Below, one piece after another: positions 48,575 through 57,646 of a DNA stretch of 61,734 bases; the first letter of the stretch is position 1; each line of letters starts with the position of its first letter. Below the pieces are notes generated by a model. The model had not been told where the DNA came from. It did no database searches and worked only from the letters and a program-made list of their open reading frames with translations. The position numbers and the translations under genes were made by a program. The DNA comes from Neisseria polysaccharea ATCC 43768 (GTDB lineage: Bacteria; Pseudomonadota; Gammaproteobacteria; Burkholderiales; Neisseriaceae): NCBI GenBank assembly GCA_000176735.1, contig ADBE01000034.1:1-61734 (forward strand), read 5' to 3'.

Positions 48575-49321
48575 TCAGGGCATCAACATGCCGCCGTTGA
48601 CGTGCAGCGTTTGACCGGTAATGTATTTTGCCTGATCGGAAGCGAGGAACAGAACCGTATCGGCGATGTCTTGCGCGTCGCCGAATCTGCCCAAGGCAGT
48701 TTGGGCGGTAAAGGTTTGGCGGGTTTCTTCCGGCAGGGCGCGGGTCATGTCGGTATCGATAAAGCCGGGGGCGACGCAGTTGACGGTAATGCCGCGGCTG
48801 CCGACTTCGCGCGCCATGGATTTGGAGAAACCGATTAAGCCTGCTTTTGCCGCGGCATAGTTGGTTTGACCGGCATTGCCCATCACGCCGACAACAGAGG
48901 TGATGTTGATGATACGGCCGGAACGTTGTTTCATCATACCGCGCAAGACGGCTTTAGAAGCGCGGAACACGGATTTTAGGTTGACCTGCATGATGTCGTC
49001 CCACTCTTCTTCTTTCATGCGCATCAAGAGGTTGTCGCGGGTGATGCCGGCGTTGTTGACCAGAATGTCGAGTTTGCCGAATGCTTTTTCGATGTCGGCA
49101 ATCAGGCTTTCGATGGTTTCAGGTTCGGCGGAATTTAATACACGGCCTTCGCCGCCCCATTGCGCCAACCGCTCGCTAATCGCCGCAGCCCCGCTTTCGC
49201 TAGTCGCCGTACCGATGACTTTGGCACCGGCTGCCGCCAGCGTATCGGCAATCGCTGCGCCGATACCGCGCGATGCGCCTGTTACCAAAGCGATTTTGCC
49301 GCTTAAATCTTGTGTGCTCAT
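48575..49321 (-). CDS. fabG: 3-oxoacyl-ACP reductase FabG
   Basis: FabG reduces 3-oxoacyl-ACP with NADPH in fatty acid synthesis. The 248 residues carry the dinucleotide site VTGASRGIG, NNAGITRD, and the catalytic Ser-Tyr-Lys in INITSVVGVMG and YAAAKAG. The ATG at 49321 (MSTQDLSGK) follows GGAAAA. It is separated from fabD by guaA and msbA. Confidence 0.96.
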   Translation of the reverse strand: MSTQDLSGKIALVTGASRGIGAAIADTLAAAGAKVIGTATSESGAAAISERLAQWGGEGRVLNSAEPETIESLIADIEKAFGKLDILVNNAGITRDNLLMRMKEEEWDDIMQVNLKSVFRASKAVLRGMMKQRSGRIINITSVVGVMGNAGQTNYAAAKAGLIGFSKSMAREVGSRGITVNCVAPGFIDTDMTRALPEETRQTFTAQTALGRFGDAQDIADTVLFLASDQAKYITGQTLHVNGGMLMP

Positions 49322-49382
49322 ATTTTTTCCTTTTTTCCGATAATCGAAGGGCTGTACCGTATTGAACAGCACAGTCGGCCGT

Positions 49383-50948
49383 TTATTCCCATTCAATTGT
49401 GGCAGGCGGTTTGCCGCTCACATCGTAAACCACGCGGTTGATGCCTTTGACTTCGTTGATGATGCGGTTGGACACGCGGCCGAGCAGTGAGTATGGCAGC
49501 TCTGCCCAGTGTGCAGTCATAAAGTCGCTGGTGATGACTGCGCGCAGTGCGACGACGTAGTCGTAAGTGCGACCATCGCCCATTACGCCGACGGATTTCA
49601 CAGGCAGGAATACGGCAAAGGCTTGGCTGGTCAGGTCGTACCAAGATGTGCCGTTTTCGTCGGTGGTGTTGCGCAATTCTTGAATGAAAATATCGTCTGC
49701 CTGACGGAGCAAGTCAGCGTATTCTTTTTTCACTTCACCCAAGATACGCACGCCCAAACCGGGGCCCGGGAACGGATGGCGGTACACCATTTCGCGCGGC
49801 AGACCCAAAGCAACGCCCAGTTCGCGCACTTCGTCTTTAAACAAGTCGCGCAACGGCTCAAGCAGCTTGAGCTTCATGTTTTCAGGCAGGCCGCCGACGT
49901 TGTGGTGGGATTTGATGGCGTGGGCTTTTTTGGTTTTCGCGCCTGCGGATTCGATTACGTCAGGGTAAATCGTACCTTGCGCCAGCCATTTGGCGTTGGT
50001 GAGTTTTTTCTCTTCGGCATCAAATACTTCAATAAATTCCGCGCCGATGATTTTGCGTTTTTTCTCGGGGTCGGTTACGCCGGCGAGTTTCGCCATAAAC
50101 TGCCTTTCGGCATCGACGTGTATCACTTTCACACCCAAGTTGCGGGCGAACATATCCATCACCATTTTGCCTTCGTTCAGGCGCAATAAACCGTGATCGA
50201 CGAACACGCAGGTCAGTTGGTCGCCGATGGCGCGGTGAATCAGCGCGGCGGCTACGGAAGAGTCCACGCCGCCGGACAGACCTAAAATCACTTCGTCGCT
50301 GCCGACCTGTTCGCGGATTTTGGCAACGGCTTCTTCGATGTAGTTCGGCATCGTCCAGCCCGGTTGCGCGCCGCAGATGTCCAAGACAAAGCGGTTCAAC
50401 AGGGCGCGGCCTTGTTTGGTGTGGGTAACTTCGGGGTGGAACTGGATGCCGTAGAATCGTTTTTCGGCGTTTTCCATCATGGCAATCGGGCAGGACGGGG
50501 TGTCGCCGATGACGGCGAAACCGTCGGGCAGTTTGGACACTTTGTCGCCGTGGCTCATCCATACGTCGAGCGTGTTTGGCGCATCATCTTGAATGCCGCG
50601 TGTCAGCTCGCTGTCGATGGTTTTGACTTGCGCGTAACCGAATTCGCGCTGGTTGCCGGGTTGCACTTCGCCGCCCAAGTGGTGCGCCATAAACTGCATT
50701 CCGTAGCAGATGCCCAAAACTGGAATGCCCAAATCAAAAATGCCGGTATCGGCTTGATAGTCGGATTCGTAAACGGAATTGGGACCGCCGGAAAGGATGA
50801 TGCCTTTCGGATTGAAGGCTTTGATTTCTTCCAAAGGCATATCGAAGGAATGCAGCTCGCAGTAAACGTGGGCTTCGCGCACGCGGCGGGCGATGAGCTG
50901 GGTAACTTGCGAACCGAAGTCAAGGATGAGGATTTTGTCTTGGGTCAT
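49383..50948 (-). CDS. guaA: GMP synthase (glutamine-hydrolysing)
   Basis: GuaA turns XMP into GMP. The 521 residues begin with the amidotransferase domain ([11 protein letters not shown], catalytic Cys in [12 protein letters not shown] near residue 81, His-Glu in FHPEVTHT) and then the ATP pyrophosphatase ([11 protein letters not shown] near 222) and the dimer domain ending PPATIEWE. Length is normal. Confidence 0.97.
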   Translation of the reverse strand: MTQDKILILDFGSQVTQLIARRVREAHVYCELHSFDMPLEEIKAFNPKGIILSGGPNSVYESDYQADTGIFDLGIPVLGICYGMQFMAHHLGGEVQPGNQREFGYAQVKTIDSELTRGIQDDAPNTLDVWMSHGDKVSKLPDGFAVIGDTPSCPIAMMENAEKRFYGIQFHPEVTHTKQGRALLNRFVLDICGAQPGWTMPNYIEEAVAKIREQVGSDEVILGLSGGVDSSVAAALIHRAIGDQLTCVFVDHGLLRLNEGKMVMDMFARNLGVKVIHVDAERQFMAKLAGVTDPEKKRKIIGAEFIEVFDAEEKKLTNAKWLAQGTIYPDVIESAGAKTKKAHAIKSHHNVGGLPENMKLKLLEPLRDLFKDEVRELGVALGLPREMVYRHPFPGPGLGVRILGEVKKEYADLLRQADDIFIQELRNTTDENGTSWYDLTSQAFAVFLPVKSVGVMGDGRTYDYVVALRAVITSDFMTAHWAELPYSLLGRVSNRIINEVKGINRVVYDVSGKPPATIEWE

Positions 50949-50996
50949 AATGGGTTTTACAGTGATTGAAGATAATCGGATGGGTCGGCGGATATG

Positions 50997-51042
50997 ATGC
51001 CGTCTGAAAGGGTCGGGGCGATTGTACCATTTCAGACGGCAT
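50997..51042. terminator. Paired-DUS terminator after msbA
   Basis: ATGCCGTCTGAAA and TTTCAGACGGCAT flank a longer loop; it lies just past the msbA stop. Confidence 0.7.
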
Positions 51043-51047
51043 TTTGT

Positions 51048-52913
51048 TTATGCCGTCCGGACGGCGGCATCTTTGTTTGAGATATTGCGTAACATCGTGT
51101 AGTAGCCGTTTTGGGACATCAGTTGTTCGTGTGTGCCTTGTTCGATGATTTTGCCGTCGTCCATTACGATGATGCGGTCGGCCCCTTCGATGGTGGTCAG
51201 GCGGTGGGCGACGATGATGCCGGTGCGGTTTTCCATCAGGCGTTCGAGCGCTTGTTGGACGAGGCGTTCGGATTCGTTGTCCAGTGCGCTGGTGGCTTCG
51301 TCCAATAATAATATCGGCGCGTCTTTCAAAATAGCGCGGGCAATGGCGACGCGTTGCCGCTGTCCGCCGGATAAGTTGCTGCCGTTCGATCCGATGGGCT
51401 GGTGCAGTCCGAGCGGTGATGCGTCGATCAGGCTTTGCAAGTTGGCGGCTTGGAGGGCGGACAGGACTTCGGCTTCGCCCGCGTCGGGACGGCTGTATCG
51501 GACGTTTTCAAACAGGGTGTCGTCAAACAGGAATACGTCTTGGGAAACGAGAGCAAATTGGGCGCGCAGGCAGTCGAGTTTGATGTCGGCGATGTCGATA
51601 CCGTCTATGCAGATGTTGCCGGCAGACGGTTCGACAAAGCGGGGCAGCAGGTTGACGACGGTGGATTTGCCGCTGCCGGAACGTCCGACCAAGGCGACGC
51701 GTTCGCCTTGTCTGATGTCGAGGTTGAAGTTGTCGAGGGCTTTGATGCCGTCTGAACGGTATTCGACATCGACGTTGCGGAAGCTGATGCGCCCTTCGAC
51801 ACGCTGCGGTGCGAGCGTGCCTTTGTCCTGTTCGGGCGGGGTGTCGAGAAATGCACATACGCCGTCGGCGGCGAGGAACATCGTCTGCATAGGGATGCTG
51901 ATGTTGGCAAGGCTTTTGATGGGGGCGTACATTTGCAGCATCGCGACGATGAATGCCATAAATTCGCCGATGGTGGTGTAGCCGTTTTGGCTTTGCCACA
52001 GGGCGATGAAGATGACAACGGCGAGGGCAATCGAGGCAATCAGTTCGCTGAACGGGGAATGTGCCGCCGTTGCCTGCGTGATTTTTTTGCTGAGGCGGAC
52101 GATGGTGCGGTTGACCGCGTCGAACCGGTTTGCCGCCTGCGCCTGCCCGTTGAACAGCTTGACGACGCGGTGTCCCTGATGGGTTTCAGCAATCACGTTG
52201 TTCATCGTGCCTATGCTTTTTTGCGAGTCGGAAATGACGTGTTTCAGACGGTCACGGTAGTAGCGCGAGAGCAGGGAGAGCAGGGGGAACATCAGGACGA
52301 CGATGAGGCTGAGCTGCCAGTTGAGGTAAAGCAGGACGATGGTCAGGCCGGTAACGATCATCGTGTCGCGCGTGAGGACGGTGAAGATGTCGCTGGCGTT
52401 GCTGACCGACTGTTCGGTCAGGTTGAGCATATTCATCAGTACGGTGCCGGACGGCGTTTCTTGATGGTAGCGGGAGGAAAGGGTCAGCATTTTGGCAAAC
52501 ATATCTTTGCGGATTTTGCTGATGGTCATCACGGAGACCCAAGTCATCAGATAGGTGCTGGTAAAGCGGCAGATGCCCCGGATGATGACGAGGATGATGA
52601 GAAAGAGCGGGACGGTCCAGATTTTGTTTTCCGTCCCCCAAACCATATAGGTAAACTGTTCGCGCCAGTTTTGCAGGGTGGAAAGGATGCCGGCGGCGGC
52701 GGACAGCTCGGGCGGCGCGGCGGGTGCGGAAAAGCCGTGGTTAATCAGAGGGGCGATGAAGGCGGCAAGGTAGCTTTCGGTGGCGGCAACGCCGAAAATA
52801 GCAATCAGGGCGGCAATGATGCGGATTTTGTAGGGGCGGACGTATGCCATCAGGCGCATAAAGCTGCGCGCGTCTTCTTTTTTAAACAGTCCGAAAGTCA
52901 GTTTTTCTATCAT
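51048..52913 (-). CDS. msbA: Lipid A export ATP-binding/permease protein MsbA
   Basis: MsbA flips lipid A core across the inner membrane. The 621 residues form six membrane helices (to about 350) and an ABC domain with Walker A GRSGSGKST (about 408), signature NLSGGQRQRVAIARA and Walker B ILLLDEATSALD. The N-terminus is slightly longer than that of E. coli MsbA (582). In this position it lies between guaA and fabD. Confidence 0.94.
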   Translation of the reverse strand: MIEKLTFGLFKKEDARSFMRLMAYVRPYKIRIIAALIAIFGVAATESYLAAFIAPLINHGFSAPAAPPELSAAAGILSTLQNWREQFTYMVWGTENKIWTVPLFLIILVIIRGICRFTSTYLMTWVSVMTISKIRKDMFAKMLTLSSRYHQETPSGTVLMNMLNLTEQSVSNASDIFTVLTRDTMIVTGLTIVLLYLNWQLSLIVVLMFPLLSLLSRYYRDRLKHVISDSQKSIGTMNNVIAETHQGHRVVKLFNGQAQAANRFDAVNRTIVRLSKKITQATAAHSPFSELIASIALAVVIFIALWQSQNGYTTIGEFMAFIVAMLQMYAPIKSLANISIPMQTMFLAADGVCAFLDTPPEQDKGTLAPQRVEGRISFRNVDVEYRSDGIKALDNFNLDIRQGERVALVGRSGSGKSTVVNLLPRFVEPSAGNICIDGIDIADIKLDCLRAQFALVSQDVFLFDDTLFENVRYSRPDAGEAEVLSALQAANLQSLIDASPLGLHQPIGSNGSNLSGGQRQRVAIARAILKDAPILLLDEATSALDNESERLVQQALERLMENRTGIIVAHRLTTIEGADRIIVMDDGKIIEQGTHEQLMSQNGYYTMLRNISNKDAAVRTA

Positions 52914-53051
52914 GTCGGTGGGGCGGGAACTGCAACGGCAGCCGCTGTCGGTGGTTTGGTCGGGATGGATTATAGCGCAAATATGCGGCTGTTTGCCGTT
53001 CGGACGTGAAAAGCAGCCTGAGGCATGCAGGCTGCTTTTTGCGGAACGAAG

Positions 53052-53978
53052 TCAGTGTGCTTCTATAAAGGCGGTAATCTGTCCGGCATCGGTCAGCGCG
53101 CTGCACGCGGCGGCCTTGTTGATGCGTTTTGCCAAGCCCGCCAACACTTTGCCCGGGCCGCATTCGGCGGATTCGGCAATGCCGTCTGAAACAAGGGCGT
53201 TGACGGTTTCTGTCCAGCGTACGGGGCTGTAAAGCTGGCGGACGAGTGCGTCTTTGATTTTGTCGGCATCATCGTAGGCGGCAACGTCGGCATTGTGGAT
53301 AACACGGATTTGCGGCTGTTTGATTTCAACCGATTTCAGGGCCTCGGCAAGTTTTTCGGCGGCAGGCTTCATCAGGCTGCAATGGGAAGGTACGGATACG
53401 GGCAGCGGCAGGGCGCGTTTGGCACCGGCTTCTTTGGCAACGGTCATGGCGCGCTCGACGGCAGCGGCATTGCCTGCAATCACGACTTGTCCGGGCGAGT
53501 TGAAGTTGACGGCTTCGACCACTTCATCCTGTGCGGATTCGGTGCAAATCTGCCTTACCTGTTCATCTTCCAAGCCGAGAATCGCCGCCATTGCGCCCAC
53601 GCCTTGCGGTACGGCGGACTGCATCAGTTCGGCGCGCAGGCGTACGAGTTTGACCGCGTCGGCAAAATCCAATGCGCCGGCGGCGACAAGCGCGGTATAT
53701 TCGCCGAGGCTGTGTCCAGCAACGGCGGCAGGCGTTTTGCCGCCCGCTTCCAAATAGGCGCGGTAAACGGCAACGCCGGCGGCGAGCATGATGGGTTGGG
53801 TGTTGACGGTTTGACCGATGATTTCGGCATCGCTGCCGTTAATCATCGCCCACAAGTCCTGCCCCAATATGGCGGAGGCTTCGTCAAATGCGTTTTTGAC
53901 GATGGCGTGTCCGGCAAAGCCGTTCATCATACCGAGGCTTTGGGAACCTTGTCCGGGAAAAAAGAAGGCAAAAGACAT
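53052..53978 (-). CDS. fabD: Malonyl-CoA-ACP transacylase FabD
   Basis: FabD loads malonate onto ACP. The 308 residues have the oxyanion FFPGQGSQ at the start, the nucleophile Ser in GHSLGEYTAL (about 92), the His in PVSVPSHCSLM and a normal end. It begins with ATG at 53978. Confidence 0.97.
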   Translation of the reverse strand: MSFAFFFPGQGSQSLGMMNGFAGHAIVKNAFDEASAILGQDLWAMINGSDAEIIGQTVNTQPIMLAAGVAVYRAYLEAGGKTPAAVAGHSLGEYTALVAAGALDFADAVKLVRLRAELMQSAVPQGVGAMAAILGLEDEQVRQICTESAQDEVVEAVNFNSPGQVVIAGNAAAVERAMTVAKEAGAKRALPLPVSVPSHCSLMKPAAEKLAEALKSVEIKQPQIRVIHNADVAAYDDADKIKDALVRQLYSPVRWTETVNALVSDGIAESAECGPGKVLAGLAKRINKAAACSALTDAGQITAFIEAH

Positions 53979-54003
53979 AGTATTCCTTTGTTGGGTTGGA
54001 TTG

Positions 54004-54375
54004 TCAGAGATGTTGCCCGAGTTTTACAAAAAGTTCGGGCGGAACGAAATAATCAATCAGGATGCAGGTCGCCAGGACATTACCTGAAACAGTCAGACGG
54101 AACAGCACAACAAAACGCTTTTTCGCCGTTTTATGCCTGAATATCCTGCTGCCCAAGTATGCGCCCGTCCAACCGCCGAACAAGGCAGGCAGGAGCAGGC
54201 AGTATTCGGGAATGCGGTACTTTCCCTGTACGGCACGCCGTTTGTCGATGCCGTAAAGTGCAAATGTGTAAAAAGACAGTATGGCGTAACACGCTCCCAA
54301 TAGGGGACATAATATGAAAACAGCGGATAAAAAGGCTGTGCATATTGTCAGCTTGAGGAAAGGCAGTTGCTTCAT
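54004..54375 (-). CDS. DUF1294 small membrane protein
   Basis: The 123 residues contain three or four membrane segments and the DUF1294 features YGIDKRRA and GGWTGAYLGSRIFRHKTAKKRF. The role is unknown; proteins of this kind are sometimes fused to cold-shock domains. It lies between fabH and fabD. Confidence 0.85.
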   Translation of the reverse strand: MKQLPFLKLTICTAFLSAVFILCPLLGACYAILSFYTFALYGIDKRRAVQGKYRIPEYCLLLPALFGGWTGAYLGSRIFRHKTAKKRFVVLFRLTVSGNVLATCILIDYFVPPELFVKLGQHL

Positions 54376-54385
54376 AGGATGGGAA

Positions 54386-54416
54386 ATGCCGTCTGAAAAC
54401 CTGCTTCAGACGGCAT
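54386..54416. terminator. Paired-DUS terminator after fabH
   Basis: ATGCCGTCTGAA and TTCAGACGGCAT just beyond the fabH stop. Confidence 0.75.
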
Positions 54417-54421
54417 GGTAT

Positions 54422-55384
54422 TCAATATTGCAGCAATACCGCGCCCCACGCGAAACCGCCGCCGATGCCTTCGAGCAAGAGGTTTTGTCCGCGTTTGATT
54501 TGTCCGCTGCGGATGCCCGCGTCCAAAGCCAGCGGAATCGAGGCTGCGGACGTGTTGCCGTGGTCTTGGACGGTCAGGATGACTTTGTCCATACTTAGCC
54601 CCAAATGTTTTGCGGTCGATTCAATAATGCGGCGGTTTGCCTGATGCGGCACAATCCAGTCGATTTGAGCGGCGGTGTAACCTGCTTCTTCGATAACGTC
54701 ATCGGCGATTTTGGACAGCATTTTGACGGCAAACTTGAACACGCCGGGACCGTCCATCGAAATGTACGGCGAACCGGAAACTTTGCCACAGGCGATTTGC
54801 CCGGGGACGTTTAAGAGTTTCAGATAATTGCCGTCGGCTTTGAGTTTGGCGTGGATGATGCCCGGTTCGTCGGACGCGCTTAAAACCACCGCGCCCGCGC
54901 CGTCGCCGAAGAGGACGCAGGTTGTGCGGTCGTTCCAGTCTACAATGCGGCTGAAGGTTTCCGCGCCGATGACCAGTGCGTTTTTCGCCATACCGCTTTT
55001 AATGTAGGCGTTTGCCGTAGTCAGCGCGTACATAAAGCCCGCACACACTGCCTGAACGTCGAAGGCGGGGCAGCCGTTGGTGATGCCCAATTTTTGCTGC
55101 ACGATGGTTGCAGTAGACGGAAACTGCATATCCGGCGTTGCCGTCGCCACGATAATCAGGTCGATTTCATTGCCGTTCAAACCTGCGGCATCCAGCGCAC
55201 GGCGGGCCGCTTCGGCTGCAAGATCGCTGGTTTTCTCGTTTTCGGCTGCAATATGGCGGAACTTAATGCCTGTACGCGCGGTAATCCACTCGTCAGAGGT
55301 ATCTACCTTTTGGGCAAGGTCGTCATTGCTGACGCGGTTGGCGGGAAGATAGCTGCCCGTGCCGGAAATTTTGGCATACTGCAT
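54422..55384 (-). CDS. fabH: 3-oxoacyl-ACP synthase III FabH
   Basis: FabH starts fatty acid chains from acetyl-CoA and malonyl-ACP. The 320 residues have the catalytic Cys at about 112 (VCAGFMYAL), His in [11 protein letters not shown] and Asn in [11 protein letters not shown]. Start [14 protein letters not shown] at 55384. Upstream lies the AT-rich cassette, with plsX beyond it. Confidence 0.97.
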   Translation of the reverse strand: MQYAKISGTGSYLPANRVSNDDLAQKVDTSDEWITARTGIKFRHIAAENEKTSDLAAEAARRALDAAGLNGNEIDLIIVATATPDMQFPSTATIVQQKLGITNGCPAFDVQAVCAGFMYALTTANAYIKSGMAKNALVIGAETFSRIVDWNDRTTCVLFGDGAGAVVLSASDEPGIIHAKLKADGNYLKLLNVPGQIACGKVSGSPYISMDGPGVFKFAVKMLSKIADDVIEEAGYTAAQIDWIVPHQANRRIIESTAKHLGLSMDKVILTVQDHGNTSAASIPLALDAGIRSGQIKRGQNLLLEGIGGGFAWGAVLLQY

Positions 55385-55578
55385 GGGAACGGCCTTTTTA
55401 GAGAGTTGGTTCAGATTCGGCTATTGTAAGCGAAAAACCGATGATTGCCCAATACGGACAGGGTGCAAATGACGGAAACAGGGATGGGGGTGTGGTTTGG
55501 GATACAGATGGTTTTCAGATGCAGATTGCCGTGGACAGGCAGGGCGGGGTTGCCGATATGCTGTTTTAAGCGAAGGAA

Positions 55579-55614
55579 ATGCCGTCTGAAAACCCAAGCT
55601 GCTTCAGACGGCAT
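55579..55614. terminator. Paired-DUS terminator at the left edge of the AT-rich cassette
   Basis: ATGCCGTCTGAAAA and CTTCAGACGGCAT with a T run; it marks the shift from normal to AT-rich sequence. Confidence 0.75.
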
Positions 55615-55633
55615 TTTGATTGTTGGTTTTCCA

Positions 55634-55982
55634 TCAAATTATTGGTGCTGGTGTTTGTTTTTGTCTGATAAATTCAGAAATGATATTTTGAATTGTAGAA
55701 ATATTTTTAGAGATATGCTCAATAGGGTAGAAGTCTCCCCAAATTTCTATTGTATTTCCACTATAATATCCTTTTTCAAAATAGACAGTTAATTCGGTAT
55801 GGCCAAATTTGGGTTCAGGAATAATTCTGAAAACAAGGACGCCGGCTTTTTTTCTCAAAATTTGATACGGAAAAAAAGTGATTGATTTCCCTAATGCCAG
55901 GATTTTCCAAAACGGGGATTTGGATTCGTTCTCCATTATCTGTAATAAAAAATCCGCCAAAAACAACCGTTGATGTTTTCAT
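55634..55982 (-). pseudogene. Frameshifted small gene of unknown function, possible immunity gene
   Basis: Two frames join into one 115-residue protein. The first, from ATG at 55982, reads MKTSTVVFGGFFITDNGERI to NHFFSVSNFEKK. The second reads AGVLVFRIIPEPKFGHTELT through GDFYPIEHISKN to the end KQTPAPII at 55634. The break is at a run of seven A's (55847-55853, T's on the plus strand); six would restore the frame. The gene is AT-rich, without signal peptide. Its place beside an EndoU-like tail suggests an immunity gene, which is inference. Confidence 0.65.
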
Positions 55983-56326
55983 GTTTATCAACCCATTGGC
56001 TTTATTGGTTAATCGGACGTGCTTTCTATCTCAAATTCCTTGTTGATCAAAGAAATTTCCCGGGATTCTTGTTCCGTCAGCTGGACATCGAAATCTTCGA
56101 TATAAGTACACAGGATTTCAAAAGCCAAAAAACGTTCCGAATCAAGCACACCATGTTCCCAAAAGATTGGGATGAGGCTAGAATTAGGGCTGAAGTTACT
56201 TCGGCTTGGGAGAAAAGAAAGGAATTAGAAGGTCAAAAATGGAGAGGTACAAGTAAATCTGGTGTTGAAATAGAAGGATTTACGGAACCTAATCGAACAG
56301 CTTATCCACTTTATAATAGTAAATGA
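55970..56326 (+). pseudogene. C-terminal remnant of an EndoU-like polymorphic toxin
   Basis: The recognisable part, from about 56130, reads RIKHTMFPKDWDEARIR, then KWRGTSKSGVEIEGF and RTAYPLYNSK. This matches the last part of EndoU-type nuclease toxins (FP-x-W, a G-T/S-x-x-G-V-x-I-x-G block, and a final Tyr-Pro). The catalytic His region that should precede it is absent, and the frame upstream of 56130 has no homology I can see and overlaps a gene on the other strand. It is the usual orphan tail left by MafB- or CdiA-type cassettes. Confidence 0.6.
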
Positions 56327-56352
56327 AGTATTGATTAAAAAGGTGTTTTTAA

Positions 56353-56772
56353 ATGTATAAAATAAAATGTTTTTATGATCAGTTTAGTTCTGGTGAATTA
56401 TTTAACTACTGCCAGTTTTTAGATAATTCTTCTAATCAAAAGATAAATACACGAGGAACAGTGTATCAATATATTATTTATGTTTTAACAGGAGACCTTT
56501 ATCTACAAAAAGACATAGATGAAAATTTAGAATTTATCCATCAAGCAGAAAATAATCCCAATGAAGTTTATTCAGGAGGTGGACAAGGTTTTTGCTGGGA
56601 TATTTCTGCTGAAAAAGTAGTTTTCTATCACAACGAATTTGATGAAGAAGACGGCTGGCCTGATTTAAGCTGTTCGCTGCATACTTTTAAAACTGCTTTA
56701 ATTGCTTGGAATGCTTTTTTGCAATTGCCTAAAAGTATTCATTCGGTGGTGGAGACTGTGATTGAGGAATAA
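56353..56772 (+). CDS. Putative immunity protein next to the EndoU-like tail
   Basis: The 139 residues are acidic and cytoplasmic (DQFSSGELFNYCQFLDNSS, GGGQGFCWDISAEKVVFYHN, DEEDGWPDLSCSLHTFK). No named family is certain; the style fits immunity proteins encoded right after toxin tails. It starts 26 bases after the tail with a ribosome site AAAAAGGTG. It is AT-rich and has no uptake sequence. Confidence 0.6.
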   Translation: MYKIKCFYDQFSSGELFNYCQFLDNSSNQKINTRGTVYQYIIYVLTGDLYLQKDIDENLEFIHQAENNPNEVYSGGGQGFCWDISAEKVVFYHNEFDEEDGWPDLSCSLHTFKTALIAWNAFLQLPKSIHSVVETVIEE

Positions 56773-56857
56773 GCATAATTAGCTTAATGAATAGAATCAG
56801 CGATATAGATTGGACTGCAAATCCACGCTTATACGCTGTGCCATGATTAAGATGTTA

Positions 56858-56882
56858 GAACTTGTATTGAATACAAGTTCTC
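56858..56882. repeat. Perfect 25-bp palindrome (12-bp arms)
   Basis: AGAACTTGTATT, one central G, then AATACAAGTTCT. It overlaps the stop of the truncated MafI-like frame. Confidence 0.85.
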
Positions 56883-57045
56883 ATAAACGAATGGCAGTAA
56901 GCATTTGATTTAGATAAAATCCTTGAAAATGAATATAATCCAATGCGGATTCAATCAGACGGGCATCAAGCCTGCCTTCAAGGGATTTTCCGAACTTCAT
57001 AATCCGTTTGTCTAGAGCTTTCATCCGTTTTTCTAATGTCTTCAT
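56881..57045 (-). pseudogene. Truncated MafI-like immunity gene
   Basis: A 54-codon frame on the minus strand reads MKTLEKRMKALDKRIMKFGK, then LDARLIESALDYIHFQGF, and stops after YLNQMLTAIRL. The pattern LxxRLIESALDYIxFxEF is that of MafI-type immunity proteins, which run to about 90 residues. The second half (the usual acidic helix) is missing, replaced by sequence ending in the palindrome. A weak ribosome site (GGAG upstream) remains. Confidence 0.5.
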
Positions 57046-57086
57046 TTTTCAAATACTCCGGGCGATATTTAGGACAGGTCTTTTTG

Positions 57087-57509
57087 TTATTTTGAATAAA
57101 ATACAGGTTCTACCGCGCTGATCACTTCTATGACAGAATCGTTGAAAAAGAAGACATAAGCCTTGTAATATGCCTTTTCGAAGAAATCAAAACTTTCTTT
57201 TTTCAACCAGTCCATATAACTGTCATCTATTATTTCAAAAAAATAATGTGGTGTAGCAGGATTTTTATCACAATGATTTTTTGCTCTGTTTTGGAATAAA
57301 TATTCTGAAAATTTTACTTTATAAGATTCATCCGTCAGTTGGAAATGAATGACGGAGTCTATAAATATTTCAATGTGCACTTCCTTATTGCAATCGGATG
57401 CTGAAATATTCACATCTTGTTCAGTAGCATAAACCTTATCCAAATAAAATCTGCAGTTATTTTTTGGGAATTGTAACGGTTTGATTTTATAAATATTATT
57501 ATTATTCAT
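57087..57509 (-). CDS. AT-rich hypothetical protein in the toxin/immunity cassette
   Basis: The 140 residues (IYKIKPLQFPKNNCRFYLDK, YFFEIIDDSYMDWLKKESFD) are rich in Phe, Tyr, Asp and Lys, without signal peptide or membrane segment. No family is recognised. Base composition and position suggest an orphan immunity protein. The start MNNNN at 57509 has only a weak ribosome site. Confidence 0.55.
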   Translation of the reverse strand: MNNNNIYKIKPLQFPKNNCRFYLDKVYATEQDVNISASDCNKEVHIEIFIDSVIHFQLTDESYKVKFSEYLFQNRAKNHCDKNPATPHYFFEIIDDSYMDWLKKESFDFFEKAYYKAYVFFFNDSVIEVISAVEPVFYSK

Positions 57510-57599
57510 GATTTTTATTGATTTTCCAGTAAATCTTCGTCTTACCTGGTTTTGAATATTTTCGCACTGGATGGGCGTTTTGATCGGTAAGGTGGACAG

Positions 57600-57633
57600 A
57601 TGCCGTCTGAAACGGTTGGTTTTCAGACGGCAT
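57600..57633. terminator. Paired-DUS terminator after plsX
   Basis: ATGCCGTCTGAAA and TTTCAGACGGCAT; it also marks the right edge of the AT-rich cassette. Confidence 0.78.
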
Positions 57634-57646
57634 AGGGTGTGTTTCT

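Noticed and set aside
55445-55792. A 115-codon plus-strand frame between fabH and the AT-rich cassette.
   Set aside because: It runs through a paired-DUS terminator and across a gene on the other strand, with no ribosome site.
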